Source: Synechococcus elongatus PCC 11801
GTDB lineage: Bacteria; Cyanobacteriota; Cyanobacteriia; Synechococcales; Synechococcaceae
Length of the DNA stretch: 64,000 bases
Assembly: GCF_003846445.2 (NCBI RefSeq)
Contig: NZ_CP030139.2
Location: forward strand, 744,001-808,000
Direction: 5' to 3'
The notes under the pieces were generated by a model. It had not been told where the DNA came from and ran no database searches. It was given only the letters and a program-made list of their open reading frames with translations. A program made the position numbers and the translations under genes. This document shows positions 18,104 to 25,998 of the stretch, in pieces. The stretch's first letter is position 1, and each line of letters starts with the position of its first letter.

Positions 18104-19726
18104 TTAGCGATCGCCCTTCAGTCGGCGATCGGGTTGCCAAGCATTGCCGATACCCTGCAGCACACCGCGCCCCACCAAACCAATCCCACGGCCAATCAGT
18201 TGCGTGAGGACAAACACTACGCCGCTGCCCAGCCAACGGATCAAGTTGCTGACTTGCGGTGCGATCGCATCGCGGGCTTCGAGGACAAGCGTGATCGTCT
18301 GCTGAACACCCGATAACTGTTGTAACTCCTGTTCGCGGGGTGCATAGACCTGGCAGCGATCGATGCCCTCAGCTGTGAAATAGAGCAGCGGCCATTGACT
18401 CTCGTAGATTGATCGCGGGGTGTCGAGTAGCTGTTCCCAGCGATCGGCCCAATTGAGCTGGTTACGAAAGCGGGTCAGTTCGCGATTCGACAAATGCTGA
18501 GCGTCGTAGAACTCCTGCTTGATCGCCGTCACTTCCGCAAAACAGTTGAGCAGGGGTTGGACGACTGCATTACCAAGACGCAGCAATAAATTTTCCAGCA
18601 AGAGTTGCAGACGGGTCTGCGCTTCTGGGGCTTCCAGGGGATAGGCCGTGCCATCAATCATTACAGGCAGCCCATGCACCAAGGTCAGCAGCAGTTGGCG
18701 ATCGCCATGGAGTCGAGCTGCTAAGTCAGGTGCCAAGCGTGGCCACTCATCCCTGAGTCTGCTGGCTAATTCGATTTTGGTGCTGTCGATCTGGAGATCG
18801 CGATAGCGGCCATAAAAGTCACTGAGGCTGTGTTGCCACAGGTCTTGATGTAGCTGCGGTAGTTTCTCGACGATTTGCTCAGCCGAGAGCTGAGAGAACT
18901 GTAAATCTGCAATCAAGTCATTGAGACGCCGCAGGATGATGGCCAGTAACTCACGCTGGCGATCGCGTCGCAAAATATCTAGCTCGAGGGGGCGCCCCGT
19001 GAGGTTGGTCAGCGGTTGCTGCAGGCGCTCCGTCAGGTGATCCCAAAGCAGAACCTGCAGGTGTTGGCGATCGCGAATACGGCGGGCTGTGGGGGACAGC
19101 GTCAGGGGATCAGCGGCCGGTGCAGGCGGTTGGGCTAGCGCTAGCAAGGGGGTCGCTTGCCCGCCATTCCACAACCAATCCATCAGAACCCGAGCAGCTT
19201 TTAGTTCGCGGCGGCGACCCATCATAAAGGTGCGGTCAAGCCAGCTCCAGTCGGGATGTCGGAGTTGACCTTCGATCGCCAACAGCTGCGAATCAATCTG
19301 CACCAGGCTGGATTGGTGCAACCACTGGAAGAAGCCCAGCGGCGGAACCGGGGTAGAGCGAATATCCTGCGGGAGAGGCCAGCGCGTTTGCCCAGCGACA
19401 ATTTGACGTAGCGTGGCTTCGAGGTCGTCAAAGTCGCTACTGATTGCCCAAGCCCCCTCGATTCCTAGGGTCTGCAGCATTGACAGTTGCGATCGCTGTG
19501 GGAGCGACAGAATCGCCAGAATTGGGGTCTCGGGATATTGCGATCGCCAGCGCAGGGCTTCTTGAGCATCCAGCGGTTGCGCAGCCACCCACAAGACCAC
19601 GTCAGGAGCAACTGTGCCATCCGGCGGCGTCAGCTGCAGATCCGAGCGATCGGTGATCCCTGCCTCCAGCCCTAGCCGGAGCAACGGCGAATCCCCAACG
19701 ACTTTGACTGATAACGGCAAGGCCAT
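18104..19726 (-). CDS. DUF3685 protein with a degenerate receiver-like N-terminus
   Basis: A 540-residue cyanobacterial protein. Residues 1-115 look like a response-regulator receiver fold (VKVVGDSPLLRLGLEAGI; ILAILSLPQRSQ; GAWAISSDFDDLEATLRQIV). The acidic pair and phospho-acceptor Asp are replaced, and the position equivalent to the acceptor lies in VVLWVAAQP. Residues 150-510 are the helical DUF3685 region, with a hydrophobic C-terminal segment (VVFVLTQLIGRGIGLVG) that could bind membrane. Function is unknown. The gene starts 75 bp before the Fur-type gene ends on the same strand. Confidence 0.7.
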   Translation of the reverse strand: MALPLSVKVVGDSPLLRLGLEAGITDRSDLQLTPPDGTVAPDVVLWVAAQPLDAQEALRWRSQYPETPILAILSLPQRSQLSMLQTLGIEGAWAISSDFDDLEATLRQIVAGQTRWPLPQDIRSTPVPPLGFFQWLHQSSLVQIDSQLLAIEGQLRHPDWSWLDRTFMMGRRRELKAARVLMDWLWNGGQATPLLALAQPPAPAADPLTLSPTARRIRDRQHLQVLLWDHLTERLQQPLTNLTGRPLELDILRRDRQRELLAIILRRLNDLIADLQFSQLSAEQIVEKLPQLHQDLWQHSLSDFYGRYRDLQIDSTKIELASRLRDEWPRLAPDLAARLHGDRQLLLTLVHGLPVMIDGTAYPLEAPEAQTRLQLLLENLLLRLGNAVVQPLLNCFAEVTAIKQEFYDAQHLSNRELTRFRNQLNWADRWEQLLDTPRSIYESQWPLLYFTAEGIDRCQVYAPREQELQQLSGVQQTITLVLEARDAIAPQVSNLIRWLGSGVVFVLTQLIGRGIGLVGRGVLQGIGNAWQPDRRLKGDR

Positions 19727-19800
19727 GAACCGCGAGAAAGATGCGTGGAGCCATCGCTCCGACCGACAACAGCCTACCAGCCTGACCTAGGGCTCAGTCG

Positions 19801-20238
19801 TTACGGTTGATTCTGATAGCCATAGAAATCGATGCGATAGTCCACAATCCGGACGCCGGTTTCTGCTTCGAGGCGGTCCAGCAATTCTGCGGGCAATTGC
19901 ACCTGCACATCAATGATCTGATTGGAATCTAGGCAGTTGATATGACTGTGAGGATCGCTGATATTGCCGTATAAACGCCCTTCGGAGCGATCGAGACACT
20001 CAACAATACCATTGGCAGCGAGAGCTTCTAAGTTTTGGTAGACCGACGTGTGACCGATATCGCGGCCAGCCCGACTGAGGCGATCGTAAATTTCCCGTGC
20101 CGAAAGATGTTCTTGAGCGTCCCAGAGTAATTCCAAGATGTAGCGGCGCTGCCGGCTGACTCGCATGCCTTTGTCTTGGCAGCGATTCAAGGCATCCTCA
20201 AGGGATCGAATTGGAGGTTGAGCCGCAGTCTCGGACAT
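19801..20238 (-). CDS. Fur-family regulator, probably PerR-type
   Basis: A 145-residue Fur-family repressor. A winged helix at residues 20-85 includes TSVYQNLEALAANGIV, and a metal-binding dimerisation domain contains DPHSHINCLDS (His97, His99). It lacks the CxxC structural-zinc pairs of Fur and Zur, which I associate with the cyanobacterial PerR/FurC group that senses peroxide. That subtype call is an inference. A PrxQ peroxiredoxin gene lies 1.5 kb away and would be a natural target. Confidence 0.8.
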   Translation of the reverse strand: MSETAAQPPIRSLEDALNRCQDKGMRVSRQRRYILELLWDAQEHLSAREIYDRLSRAGRDIGHTSVYQNLEALAANGIVECLDRSEGRLYGNISDPHSHINCLDSNQIIDVQVQLPAELLDRLEAETGVRIVDYRIDFYGYQNQP

Positions 20239-20298
20239 AACGGGTTACGGATGAAGGGAACAACTCATGAGACACCCTGGACTCATTACCACTTTAGT

Positions 20299-20853
20299 TT
20301 AGCGAGTCGAGGGCTGAGTAGCAGGCGGTTCTAGTGGGAAGGAGCCAGGACCACAGATGAGCTGATTTTGCTCAAGCACGGGTGGTGCCAGCTTGATCCG
20401 ACGGGGTTCGATACTCTGGCAGCGCAGTTCAAAGACGCGATCGCCCTCGGGCACCACGGCCCCAATGAAACTTGGTGAGAAATCTTGGGTCGGCAAAGCC
20501 CGTGTGATCGATTGCTGGGGCGTAACTTCCAGCTCAAAGCTGTAGCCAACTACCGTTGGGGTCACTCCCAATGCGGCAAACGAAGGCTGAAAGCCTCCCC
20601 AGATGTAATTCACCATTTGGGCAGAGTTAACTTCGGAAAGAGCCAAGCTGACGTCCCGTGCCTTGCCCAGTCGAGCATCCAGTTCTCGAAAGCGAAGACT
20701 GTCAGGGAGTCGCTCTAAAAACTCTGGGAGGGGTATCGAAGTAGCCGTTCCAATGGACTGCTGACTGCGATAGGTAACCACCGCAAAATAGGCTGCCAGA
20801 CCCGCCCCCACGAGCACGAACAGTGCGGTCAATAGCTTGCGCAGACGAAACAA
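20299..20853 (-). CDS. Membrane-anchored hypothetical protein
   Basis: A 184-residue protein with one N-terminal transmembrane helix (residues 8-27, after an MFRLRK basic start) and a soluble periplasmic-type remainder. It has a pair of cysteines (ELRCQS and LICGPG) that could form a disulfide, and a Pro/Thr-rich tail. I recognise no domain. It lies 60 bp upstream of the Fur-type gene on the same strand, so the two may be cotranscribed. Confidence 0.6.
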   Translation of the reverse strand: MFRLRKLLTALFVLVGAGLAAYFAVVTYRSQQSIGTATSIPLPEFLERLPDSLRFRELDARLGKARDVSLALSEVNSAQMVNYIWGGFQPSFAALGVTPTVVGYSFELEVTPQQSITRALPTQDFSPSFIGAVVPEGDRVFELRCQSIEPRRIKLAPPVLEQNQLICGPGSFPLEPPATQPSTR

Positions 20854-20930
20854 CTGGGCCTTGCCTCAGTTTGAAGATGATTTTCAAGCTAAAAACTTAG
20901 TCTCTAAAAAATAAAAAATTGCTAAATCTC

Positions 20931-21710
20931 TTAATGATTTCTCAAGATTATTGACGCGGACCACATTTGATAGTCCAACTCGTCAGGAGAAGCAATTGCA
21001 GCCCACTGCTGGCCTTGAGGATCGACTTGCAGCAGCCGGATCGAACTGTTCTCGCTACCGAGCCCTTGCAGACAGGGTTGCCCTGTCGCAGTCCAGCTAC
21101 ACGCGAGATGGCGCAGTGAATTGGCTAACGTCCGGCCTTGAGCTTTGATCCAGGCTTCTTTGCAGACCCAGCTTGCCAGCCCCCAGCGATCGCAATCGGC
21201 AGATTGTTGCATTGCCTCCTGTTCCGCAGTCGGGAAGTAGCGACGTGCCAAAGCTAGCCACGATCGCGATCGCGGTTGTTCCACATCCACCCCCACAGGT
21301 TGACGGGCGATCGCAATCAACAGTGTCGATCCGCTGTGACTGAGGTTAAAGCAGAGATCGGTGTGCGGTAATTCTGGCTTGCCTGTGGGACTGAGCTGAA
21401 AGCAAAAGTCTGCTGGTTTCTCTGGTAGATAGAGGCTGAGAAGCTGCCGCAACCACCAGCGCCCCCTTAGAAACTGTTGACGGCGTTGAGTGCCATAGGC
21501 TTGGGCTCGATCGCAATCCGCAGCCACGATCGCCTGATCAGCCGCACTGAGCGATCGCGTTAGGCAACAGCGCCAGAGATGCACCATTCGCTCCGGGAGT
21601 TCGGGTTGGGATGGACCAGGCTGCCAAGTCACTGGTGTGGGAATTGGGCCGCGATCGCAACTGGGAATTGACGGCACTGGAACCGCATCGCTAGGGTTGG
21701 GGCGTTGCAT
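20931..21710 (-). CDS. Sfp-type 4'-phosphopantetheinyl transferase
   Basis: A 259-residue enzyme that moves phosphopantetheine from CoA to carrier proteins. The family triad is clear: FNLSHSGSTLLIAI, VGVDVEQPR (Mg-binding Asp/Glu) and SWVCKEAWIKAQGR. In cyanobacteria such enzymes serve fatty-acid and polyketide carrier proteins (HetI/Sfp group). The long start at 21710 leaves only 14 bp to the divergent prxQ start. The Met at 21587 (MVHLWRCC) is an alternative that fits the family better and leaves room for promoters. Confidence 0.85.
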   Translation of the reverse strand: MQRPNPSDAVPVPSIPSCDRGPIPTPVTWQPGPSQPELPERMVHLWRCCLTRSLSAADQAIVAADCDRAQAYGTQRRQQFLRGRWWLRQLLSLYLPEKPADFCFQLSPTGKPELPHTDLCFNLSHSGSTLLIAIARQPVGVDVEQPRSRSWLALARRYFPTAEQEAMQQSADCDRWGLASWVCKEAWIKAQGRTLANSLRHLACSWTATGQPCLQGLGSENSSIRLLQVDPQGQQWAAIASPDELDYQMWSASIILRNH

Positions 21711-21724
21711 TCTGCTGTGGACCG

Positions 21725-22189
21725 ATGCCGTTACAAGTGGGCGATCGCGCGCCAGATTTTACGTTGCCAGATCAACAGGGTAATCCCGTCAGCTTGGCTG
21801 ACCTGCGAGGTCGGCGTGTGGTGATCTACTTCTACCCGAAGGACGATACACCGGGTTGCACCAAGGAAGCTTGTGGTTTTCGGGACGATTTCAGCTTGTT
21901 TGAGCAAGCAGGGATTGTGGTTCTGGGCGTGAGTAAAGACCCCGCCAGCAAACATCAAAAGTTTATTGCCAAGTACGAGCTGCCCTTCACGCTACTCACC
22001 GACGCGGATGCAGCTATCGCTAGCGCCTACGACAGTTACGGCCTCAAGAAGTTCATGGGGCGGGAGTACATGGGCATGATGCGCCACACGTTTGTGATCG
22101 ATGCCGAGGGCAACATTGAGCAGGTTTACACCAAGGTCAAACCCGAAACCCATGCGCGGCAAATTCTGACTGATTTGGGTGTTGAGTAA
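21725..22189 (+). CDS. Peroxiredoxin Q / BCP
   Basis: A 154-residue thiol peroxidase. DTPGCTKEACGFRDD holds the peroxidatic Cys45 and resolving Cys50 five residues on, the atypical 2-Cys PrxQ arrangement. DRAPDFTLPDQQGNPVSL and RHTFVIDAEG complete the family pattern. It reduces hydrogen peroxide and organic peroxides with thioredoxin. It diverges from the phosphopantetheinyl transferase gene. Confidence 0.93.
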   Translation: MPLQVGDRAPDFTLPDQQGNPVSLADLRGRRVVIYFYPKDDTPGCTKEACGFRDDFSLFEQAGIVVLGVSKDPASKHQKFIAKYELPFTLLTDADAAIASAYDSYGLKKFMGREYMGMMRHTFVIDAEGNIEQVYTKVKPETHARQILTDLGVE

Positions 22190-22284
22190 CAGCTTTGTCT
22201 ATGCAGCAGAGTTAGTTGTTAATTCACAGATCTCCGCTGCATTGATAATCTTAGACCTCATCTCATTTAGCCTTGAGTCTCAGA

Positions 22285-22551
22285 ATGCCAATTATTTCAA
22301 TGTTCTATGGGATTTTGATTAGGATGTATTTGCTAGACAATCAGCATCATAATCTACCCCACATTCACGCTCGCTATGCCGAATATGAAGCCTCGATCAG
22401 TATTTTAGATGGTGAAGTTCTGGCAGGTGAGCTGCCAAGGAAACAGCTTCGCATTGTGCAAGCTTGGATTGAATTACATACAGATGAGCTTAGAGTGAAC
22501 TGGGAACTCGCAATGAATGGTCAATTGCCTTATAAAATCGACCCACTTTAA
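22285..22551 (+). CDS. DUF4160 protein
   Basis: An 88-residue protein with the DUF4160 pattern: MPIISMFYGILIRMY, HNLPHIHARYAEYEA and LRIVQAWIELHTDEL. It is followed 17 bp later by a DUF2442 gene, the frequent partner of DUF4160 in bacteria. Such pairs behave genetically like toxin-antitoxin or mobile two-gene modules, though their biochemistry is not settled. It is AT-rich relative to the neighbouring prxQ and Nudix genes. Confidence 0.8.
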   Translation: MPIISMFYGILIRMYLLDNQHHNLPHIHARYAEYEASISILDGEVLAGELPRKQLRIVQAWIELHTDELRVNWELAMNGQLPYKIDPL

Positions 22552-22568
22552 CCTTAGGAGGGATTGAG

Positions 22569-22829
22569 ATGTATTGGGATGTCAAAAAAGTTCAACCACT
22601 ACCTGATTATCAGATTCAGGTTGATTTAGAAGATGGTCGCAGAGGAATTTTTGATCTCACTCCTTATTTGGAGCATGGACAATTTCGAGATTTACAAGAT
22701 CTGAGTTACTTCAATCAAGTTGGCATTTTATTTGGGGCTGTCACTTGGCCTAACGGCCAAGATATTGCTCCAGAGACGCTACTAGCAGGCCTACAAACGA
22801 CAACCTCGCTGTCGACAGGACCGTCCTAA
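22569..22829 (+). CDS. DUF2442 protein
   Basis: An 86-residue protein of the DUF2442 family (MYWDVKKVQPLPDYQIQV; GRRGIFDLTPYL; VTWPNGQDIAPETL). AGGAGG precedes the ATG with normal spacing. It is the partner of the upstream DUF4160 gene. Its stop abuts the Nudix ATG (TAAATG). The GC-rich last dozen codons look like host sequence. A DNA-binding or antitoxin role is only an inference. Confidence 0.8.
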   Translation: MYWDVKKVQPLPDYQIQVDLEDGRRGIFDLTPYLEHGQFRDLQDLSYFNQVGILFGAVTWPNGQDIAPETLLAGLQTTTSLSTGPS

Positions 22830-23276
22830 ATGCTGTCTTGGCTGTGGGCAGGGTTGCGATCGCTGTTGCGGCGACCTTTGGTGGCGGTATCGTTGATTGC
22901 GACCTTGCCGAATGGCGAACTGGTCTTGATTCAGCGGCAGGATGATGGCGGCTGGAGTTTGCCTGGTGGCCTGATCGATCGCGGTGAGACAGTGGCGCAG
23001 GCAGCAGCTCGGGAATTGCGAGAAGAAACGGGTTTGCGCTTAGTTAGCATCGAGCGCTGTGTTGGCATTTACAGTGCGCCCGATCGCGATCCTCGGCTGC
23101 ATTCTGTCTGCATTGCGCTGGCAGTGACGGTTGCTGGCGATCTGCAAGTTGGCGATCGCCATGAAGTGCGCGCGGTCGCGAGTTTTCCGCCCGATCGCCT
23201 CCCATCAGGACCCTACAGTCACGATCACGCGCGCCAACTGCAGGACTATCAATCTGGGGCGGTGGTCATTGCTTGA
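22830..23276 (+). CDS. Nudix hydrolase
   Basis: A 148-residue Nudix protein. The complete Nudix box is GLIDRGETVAQAAARELREE followed by TGL (about residues 49-71). It hydrolyses a nucleoside diphosphate linked to another group; the substrate cannot be told. Its ATG follows the DUF2442 stop with no gap. Its last 28 bp overlap the 3' end of the convergent coaX gene. Confidence 0.88.
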   Translation: MLSWLWAGLRSLLRRPLVAVSLIATLPNGELVLIQRQDDGGWSLPGGLIDRGETVAQAAARELREETGLRLVSIERCVGIYSAPDRDPRLHSVCIALAVTVAGDLQVGDRHEVRAVASFPPDRLPSGPYSHDHARQLQDYQSGAVVIA

Positions 23277-23992
23277 GCCAAGCGATTGATGCCTTGTAGC
23301 AAGAGATGCGGCTCAACTCGGCAGTTGGGCAGATCGGTGAGGATTCTTGCTAGTAACGTCCCATCGCCGCCAGTGAAATAGACCGGACGTTGTGGATGGT
23401 GCGATCGCCAGTCCTCGATAAAACCTCTAAGTGCTCCTGCTAATCCGTGGATCACACCACTCGCGATCGCGTCTGAGGTATTCATTGCCCATCGATCGCC
23501 TTCAGCCGATATTGCAACCCTGGGGAGAGCAGCCGTTCCTTGGGTAAGTGATCGCAGTTGTAAGGCCACTCCGGGCAAAATTGCGCCACCGGCAAACTGT
23601 CCTAGATCATCGGCCGCATTGACTGTAATCGCCGTGCCACAGTCGATCAGTAACACCGGCCAACCCGCTTGGTAGCCTGCTTCATAAAGAGCGATCGCCC
23701 GATCTAAGCCCAGTGTCGGATAGCAATTGGCCAGCGGTACATCGCTGAGCTGTAGCTGTCGCTGAGGCCAGCCTGCGGGGAGCAGTGTCAGTTGTTGAGG
23801 GACGACGCTGGCGATCGCGATCGGAGTCTCGACCGAGATCTCTGGATGTTGTGCCCGTAGCAATGCTGCGAGTTCTGCACAGCTCAGAGGTTGACTAGGA
23901 GCGATTGCATCCCAAAACCGAGGCGCTGAATCTCTAGAGAAATACCCCCAATGCCAGCGTGAATTTCCAATGGCAAGTGCGAGTCGACTCAT
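23249..23992 (-). CDS. coaX: Type III pantothenate kinase
   Basis: A 247-residue CoaX, which phosphorylates pantothenate in the first step of CoA synthesis. LALAIGNSRWHWG is the phosphate-binding start, LLIDCGTAITVNA the second ATP motif and VYFTGGDGTLLA the third. The ATG at 23992 is chosen because MSRLALAIGNSR is the family start; the open frame extends upstream to 24187 but has no support. It diverges from flv3 with a 64 bp gap. Confidence 0.9.
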   Translation of the reverse strand: MSRLALAIGNSRWHWGYFSRDSAPRFWDAIAPSQPLSCAELAALLRAQHPEISVETPIAIASVVPQQLTLLPAGWPQRQLQLSDVPLANCYPTLGLDRAIALYEAGYQAGWPVLLIDCGTAITVNAADDLGQFAGGAILPGVALQLRSLTQGTAALPRVAISAEGDRWAMNTSDAIASGVIHGLAGALRGFIEDWRSHHPQRPVYFTGGDGTLLARILTDLPNCRVEPHLLLQGINRLAQAMTTAPD

Positions 23993-24056
23993 CCCCCGAG
24001 ACGCTGGCGATCGCGTCACAATACAAAGCAACGAATTTACAGCCTCGGAGGGATTC

Positions 24057-25772
24057 ATGGTCGCCACTGCTCCAGCGCCTCGCCTCAGTCTGGCCGTCGA
24101 AACCATTGGTCCCAACACGACCACCATCCGCTCCCTCGATTGGGATCGCAGCCGCTTTGATATCGAGTTTGGCCTGCAGAATGGCACGACCTACAACTCT
24201 TTCCTGATCGAAGCCGATCGCAAGGCGCTGGTCGATACCTCCCACGCCAAATTTCAAAACACCTATGTTCAGCAGGTGCAGGAACTAACCGACCTCAGCA
24301 CGCTGGACTATCTGATCATCAGCCACACTGAGCCGGATCACAGTGGCCTTGTCGGCGATATTCTCGCGATCGCGCCGAACGTGACGGTTGTGGGTTCCAA
24401 GGTGGCGCTGCAATTCTTGGAAAACCAAGTCCATCGACCCTTCCAAAAACTACAAGTCAAAAACGGCGATCGCCTCGACCTCGGTCAGGGTCACGAGCTG
24501 GAGTTTGTCAGTGCGCCCAATCTGCATTGGCCCGACACGATCTTCACCTACGATCCCGCCAGCCAAATCCTCTTCACCTGTGATGCCTTTGGCATGCACT
24601 TCTGCGACGATCGCACCTTTGATGAAGACCTCCACCAGCTCGAAGGGGACTTTCAGTACTACTACGAGTGCCTGATGGCACCGAATGCGCGATCGGTGCT
24701 GGCAGCGCTGAAGCGGATGAAAGCGCTGGGCGAAATCACAACGATCGCCACGGGCCATGGCCCCTTGCTGCGCCGCAATCTGCGGGAATGGGTCGATCGC
24801 TACCAACATTGGAGCGAGCAAAAAGCGACTGCTGAAACCAGCGTCTTGATTGGCTACCTGTCGGACTATGGCTACAGCGATCGCCTCTCCCAAGCGATCG
24901 GGCGTGGCCTGGTCAAAACCGGTGTGGTAGTCGAAATGGTCGACTTACGAGCCGTCGATCCGCAGGAGTTGATCGAAGCCGTCAGCAGTGCGCGGGGCAT
25001 TGTTTTGGGGACGCCGCCCAGTCAACCCTCTGAGGCAGTCGCCTCAGCCCTCAGCACGATTTTTGCGGCAGCTCACAACAAGCAGGCGATCGGTCTCTAT
25101 GACTCCTACGGTGGCGATGATGAACCAATCGACGCCCTGCTAGCCCAGTTCCGCAATCTAGGCCTGCACACGGCTTTCCCGCCAATTCGCGTCAAGGATC
25201 AGCCGACGGAAGCGATCTATCAGCAGTGCGAAGAGTCGGGCACGGACTTAGGCCAATGGCTGACTCGTGCTGATGCTATCCAGACGATGAAGTCGCTGAA
25301 CAGTGACCTCGATAAAGCGCTGGGACGGCTGAGTGGTGGGCTCTACATCATCACGGCCCGCAAGGGCGAAGTTAGCGGCGCCATGCTTGCCTCATGGGTG
25401 GTGCAAGCCAGCTTTAAGCCACTGGGTTTCACGGTTGCTGTTGCGAAGGATCGGGCAATCGAGTCGCTGATGCAAGTCAGCGATCGCTTTGTGCTCAATG
25501 TCTTGGGCGAAGACAACTACGCACCGCTGATGAAGCACTTCCTCAAGCGGTTCCCGCCGGGGGCCGATCGCTTTGCTGGCGTCGAAACGCAAACTGCTAG
25601 CAACGGCAGTCCCTTACTGACAGCGGCTTTGGCCTACCTTGAGTGTGAGGTCGTCAGCCGTATGGATTGCAGCGATCACTGGCTGGTCTACTGCCAAGTT
25701 GAACAAGGCCGCGTTTCGAGAGCGGATGTTCGCACCGCTGTTCACCACCGTAAAGTCGGTAACCACTATTAG
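24057..25772 (+). CDS. flv3: Flavodiiron protein Flv3
   Basis: A 571-residue class C flavodiiron protein. The beta-lactamase-like diiron domain has His90-x-Glu92-x-Asp94-His95 (HTEPDHSG), then His157, Asp176 and His234. A flavodoxin domain follows (about 265-410, VLIGYLSDYGYSDRLSQAIG) and a C-terminal flavin-reductase domain (about 425-571). The intact iron ligands mark it as the Flv3/Flv2 type. With Flv1 it reduces O2 to water with electrons from photosystem I, without releasing superoxide. The ATG at 24057 is preferred over an upstream frame overlapping coaX. Confidence 0.93.
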   Translation: MVATAPAPRLSLAVETIGPNTTTIRSLDWDRSRFDIEFGLQNGTTYNSFLIEADRKALVDTSHAKFQNTYVQQVQELTDLSTLDYLIISHTEPDHSGLVGDILAIAPNVTVVGSKVALQFLENQVHRPFQKLQVKNGDRLDLGQGHELEFVSAPNLHWPDTIFTYDPASQILFTCDAFGMHFCDDRTFDEDLHQLEGDFQYYYECLMAPNARSVLAALKRMKALGEITTIATGHGPLLRRNLREWVDRYQHWSEQKATAETSVLIGYLSDYGYSDRLSQAIGRGLVKTGVVVEMVDLRAVDPQELIEAVSSARGIVLGTPPSQPSEAVASALSTIFAAAHNKQAIGLYDSYGGDDEPIDALLAQFRNLGLHTAFPPIRVKDQPTEAIYQQCEESGTDLGQWLTRADAIQTMKSLNSDLDKALGRLSGGLYIITARKGEVSGAMLASWVVQASFKPLGFTVAVAKDRAIESLMQVSDRFVLNVLGEDNYAPLMKHFLKRFPPGADRFAGVETQTASNGSPLLTAALAYLECEVVSRMDCSDHWLVYCQVEQGRVSRADVRTAVHHRKVGNHY

Positions 25773-25998
25773 GGCAACAGGCTGAATCCCTGGGCGATCG
25801 CGGCTCTTCTCATTTCCCTTGGGATGGAGAGAAGCGATCGCCTAAGGCGTCGGTCCTCTCACGGCCAGCAGCTAAATCATCCAGCTTGGAAATCCTCATC
25901 TCTTGAGCGCCAAGTATGCGGTCAAAGTCGTGGAGGATAGAGGACAGGATGGCTAAAACCATCACAGCTTCCGACAGAGCAGCGAGAAGAGGACGGGC

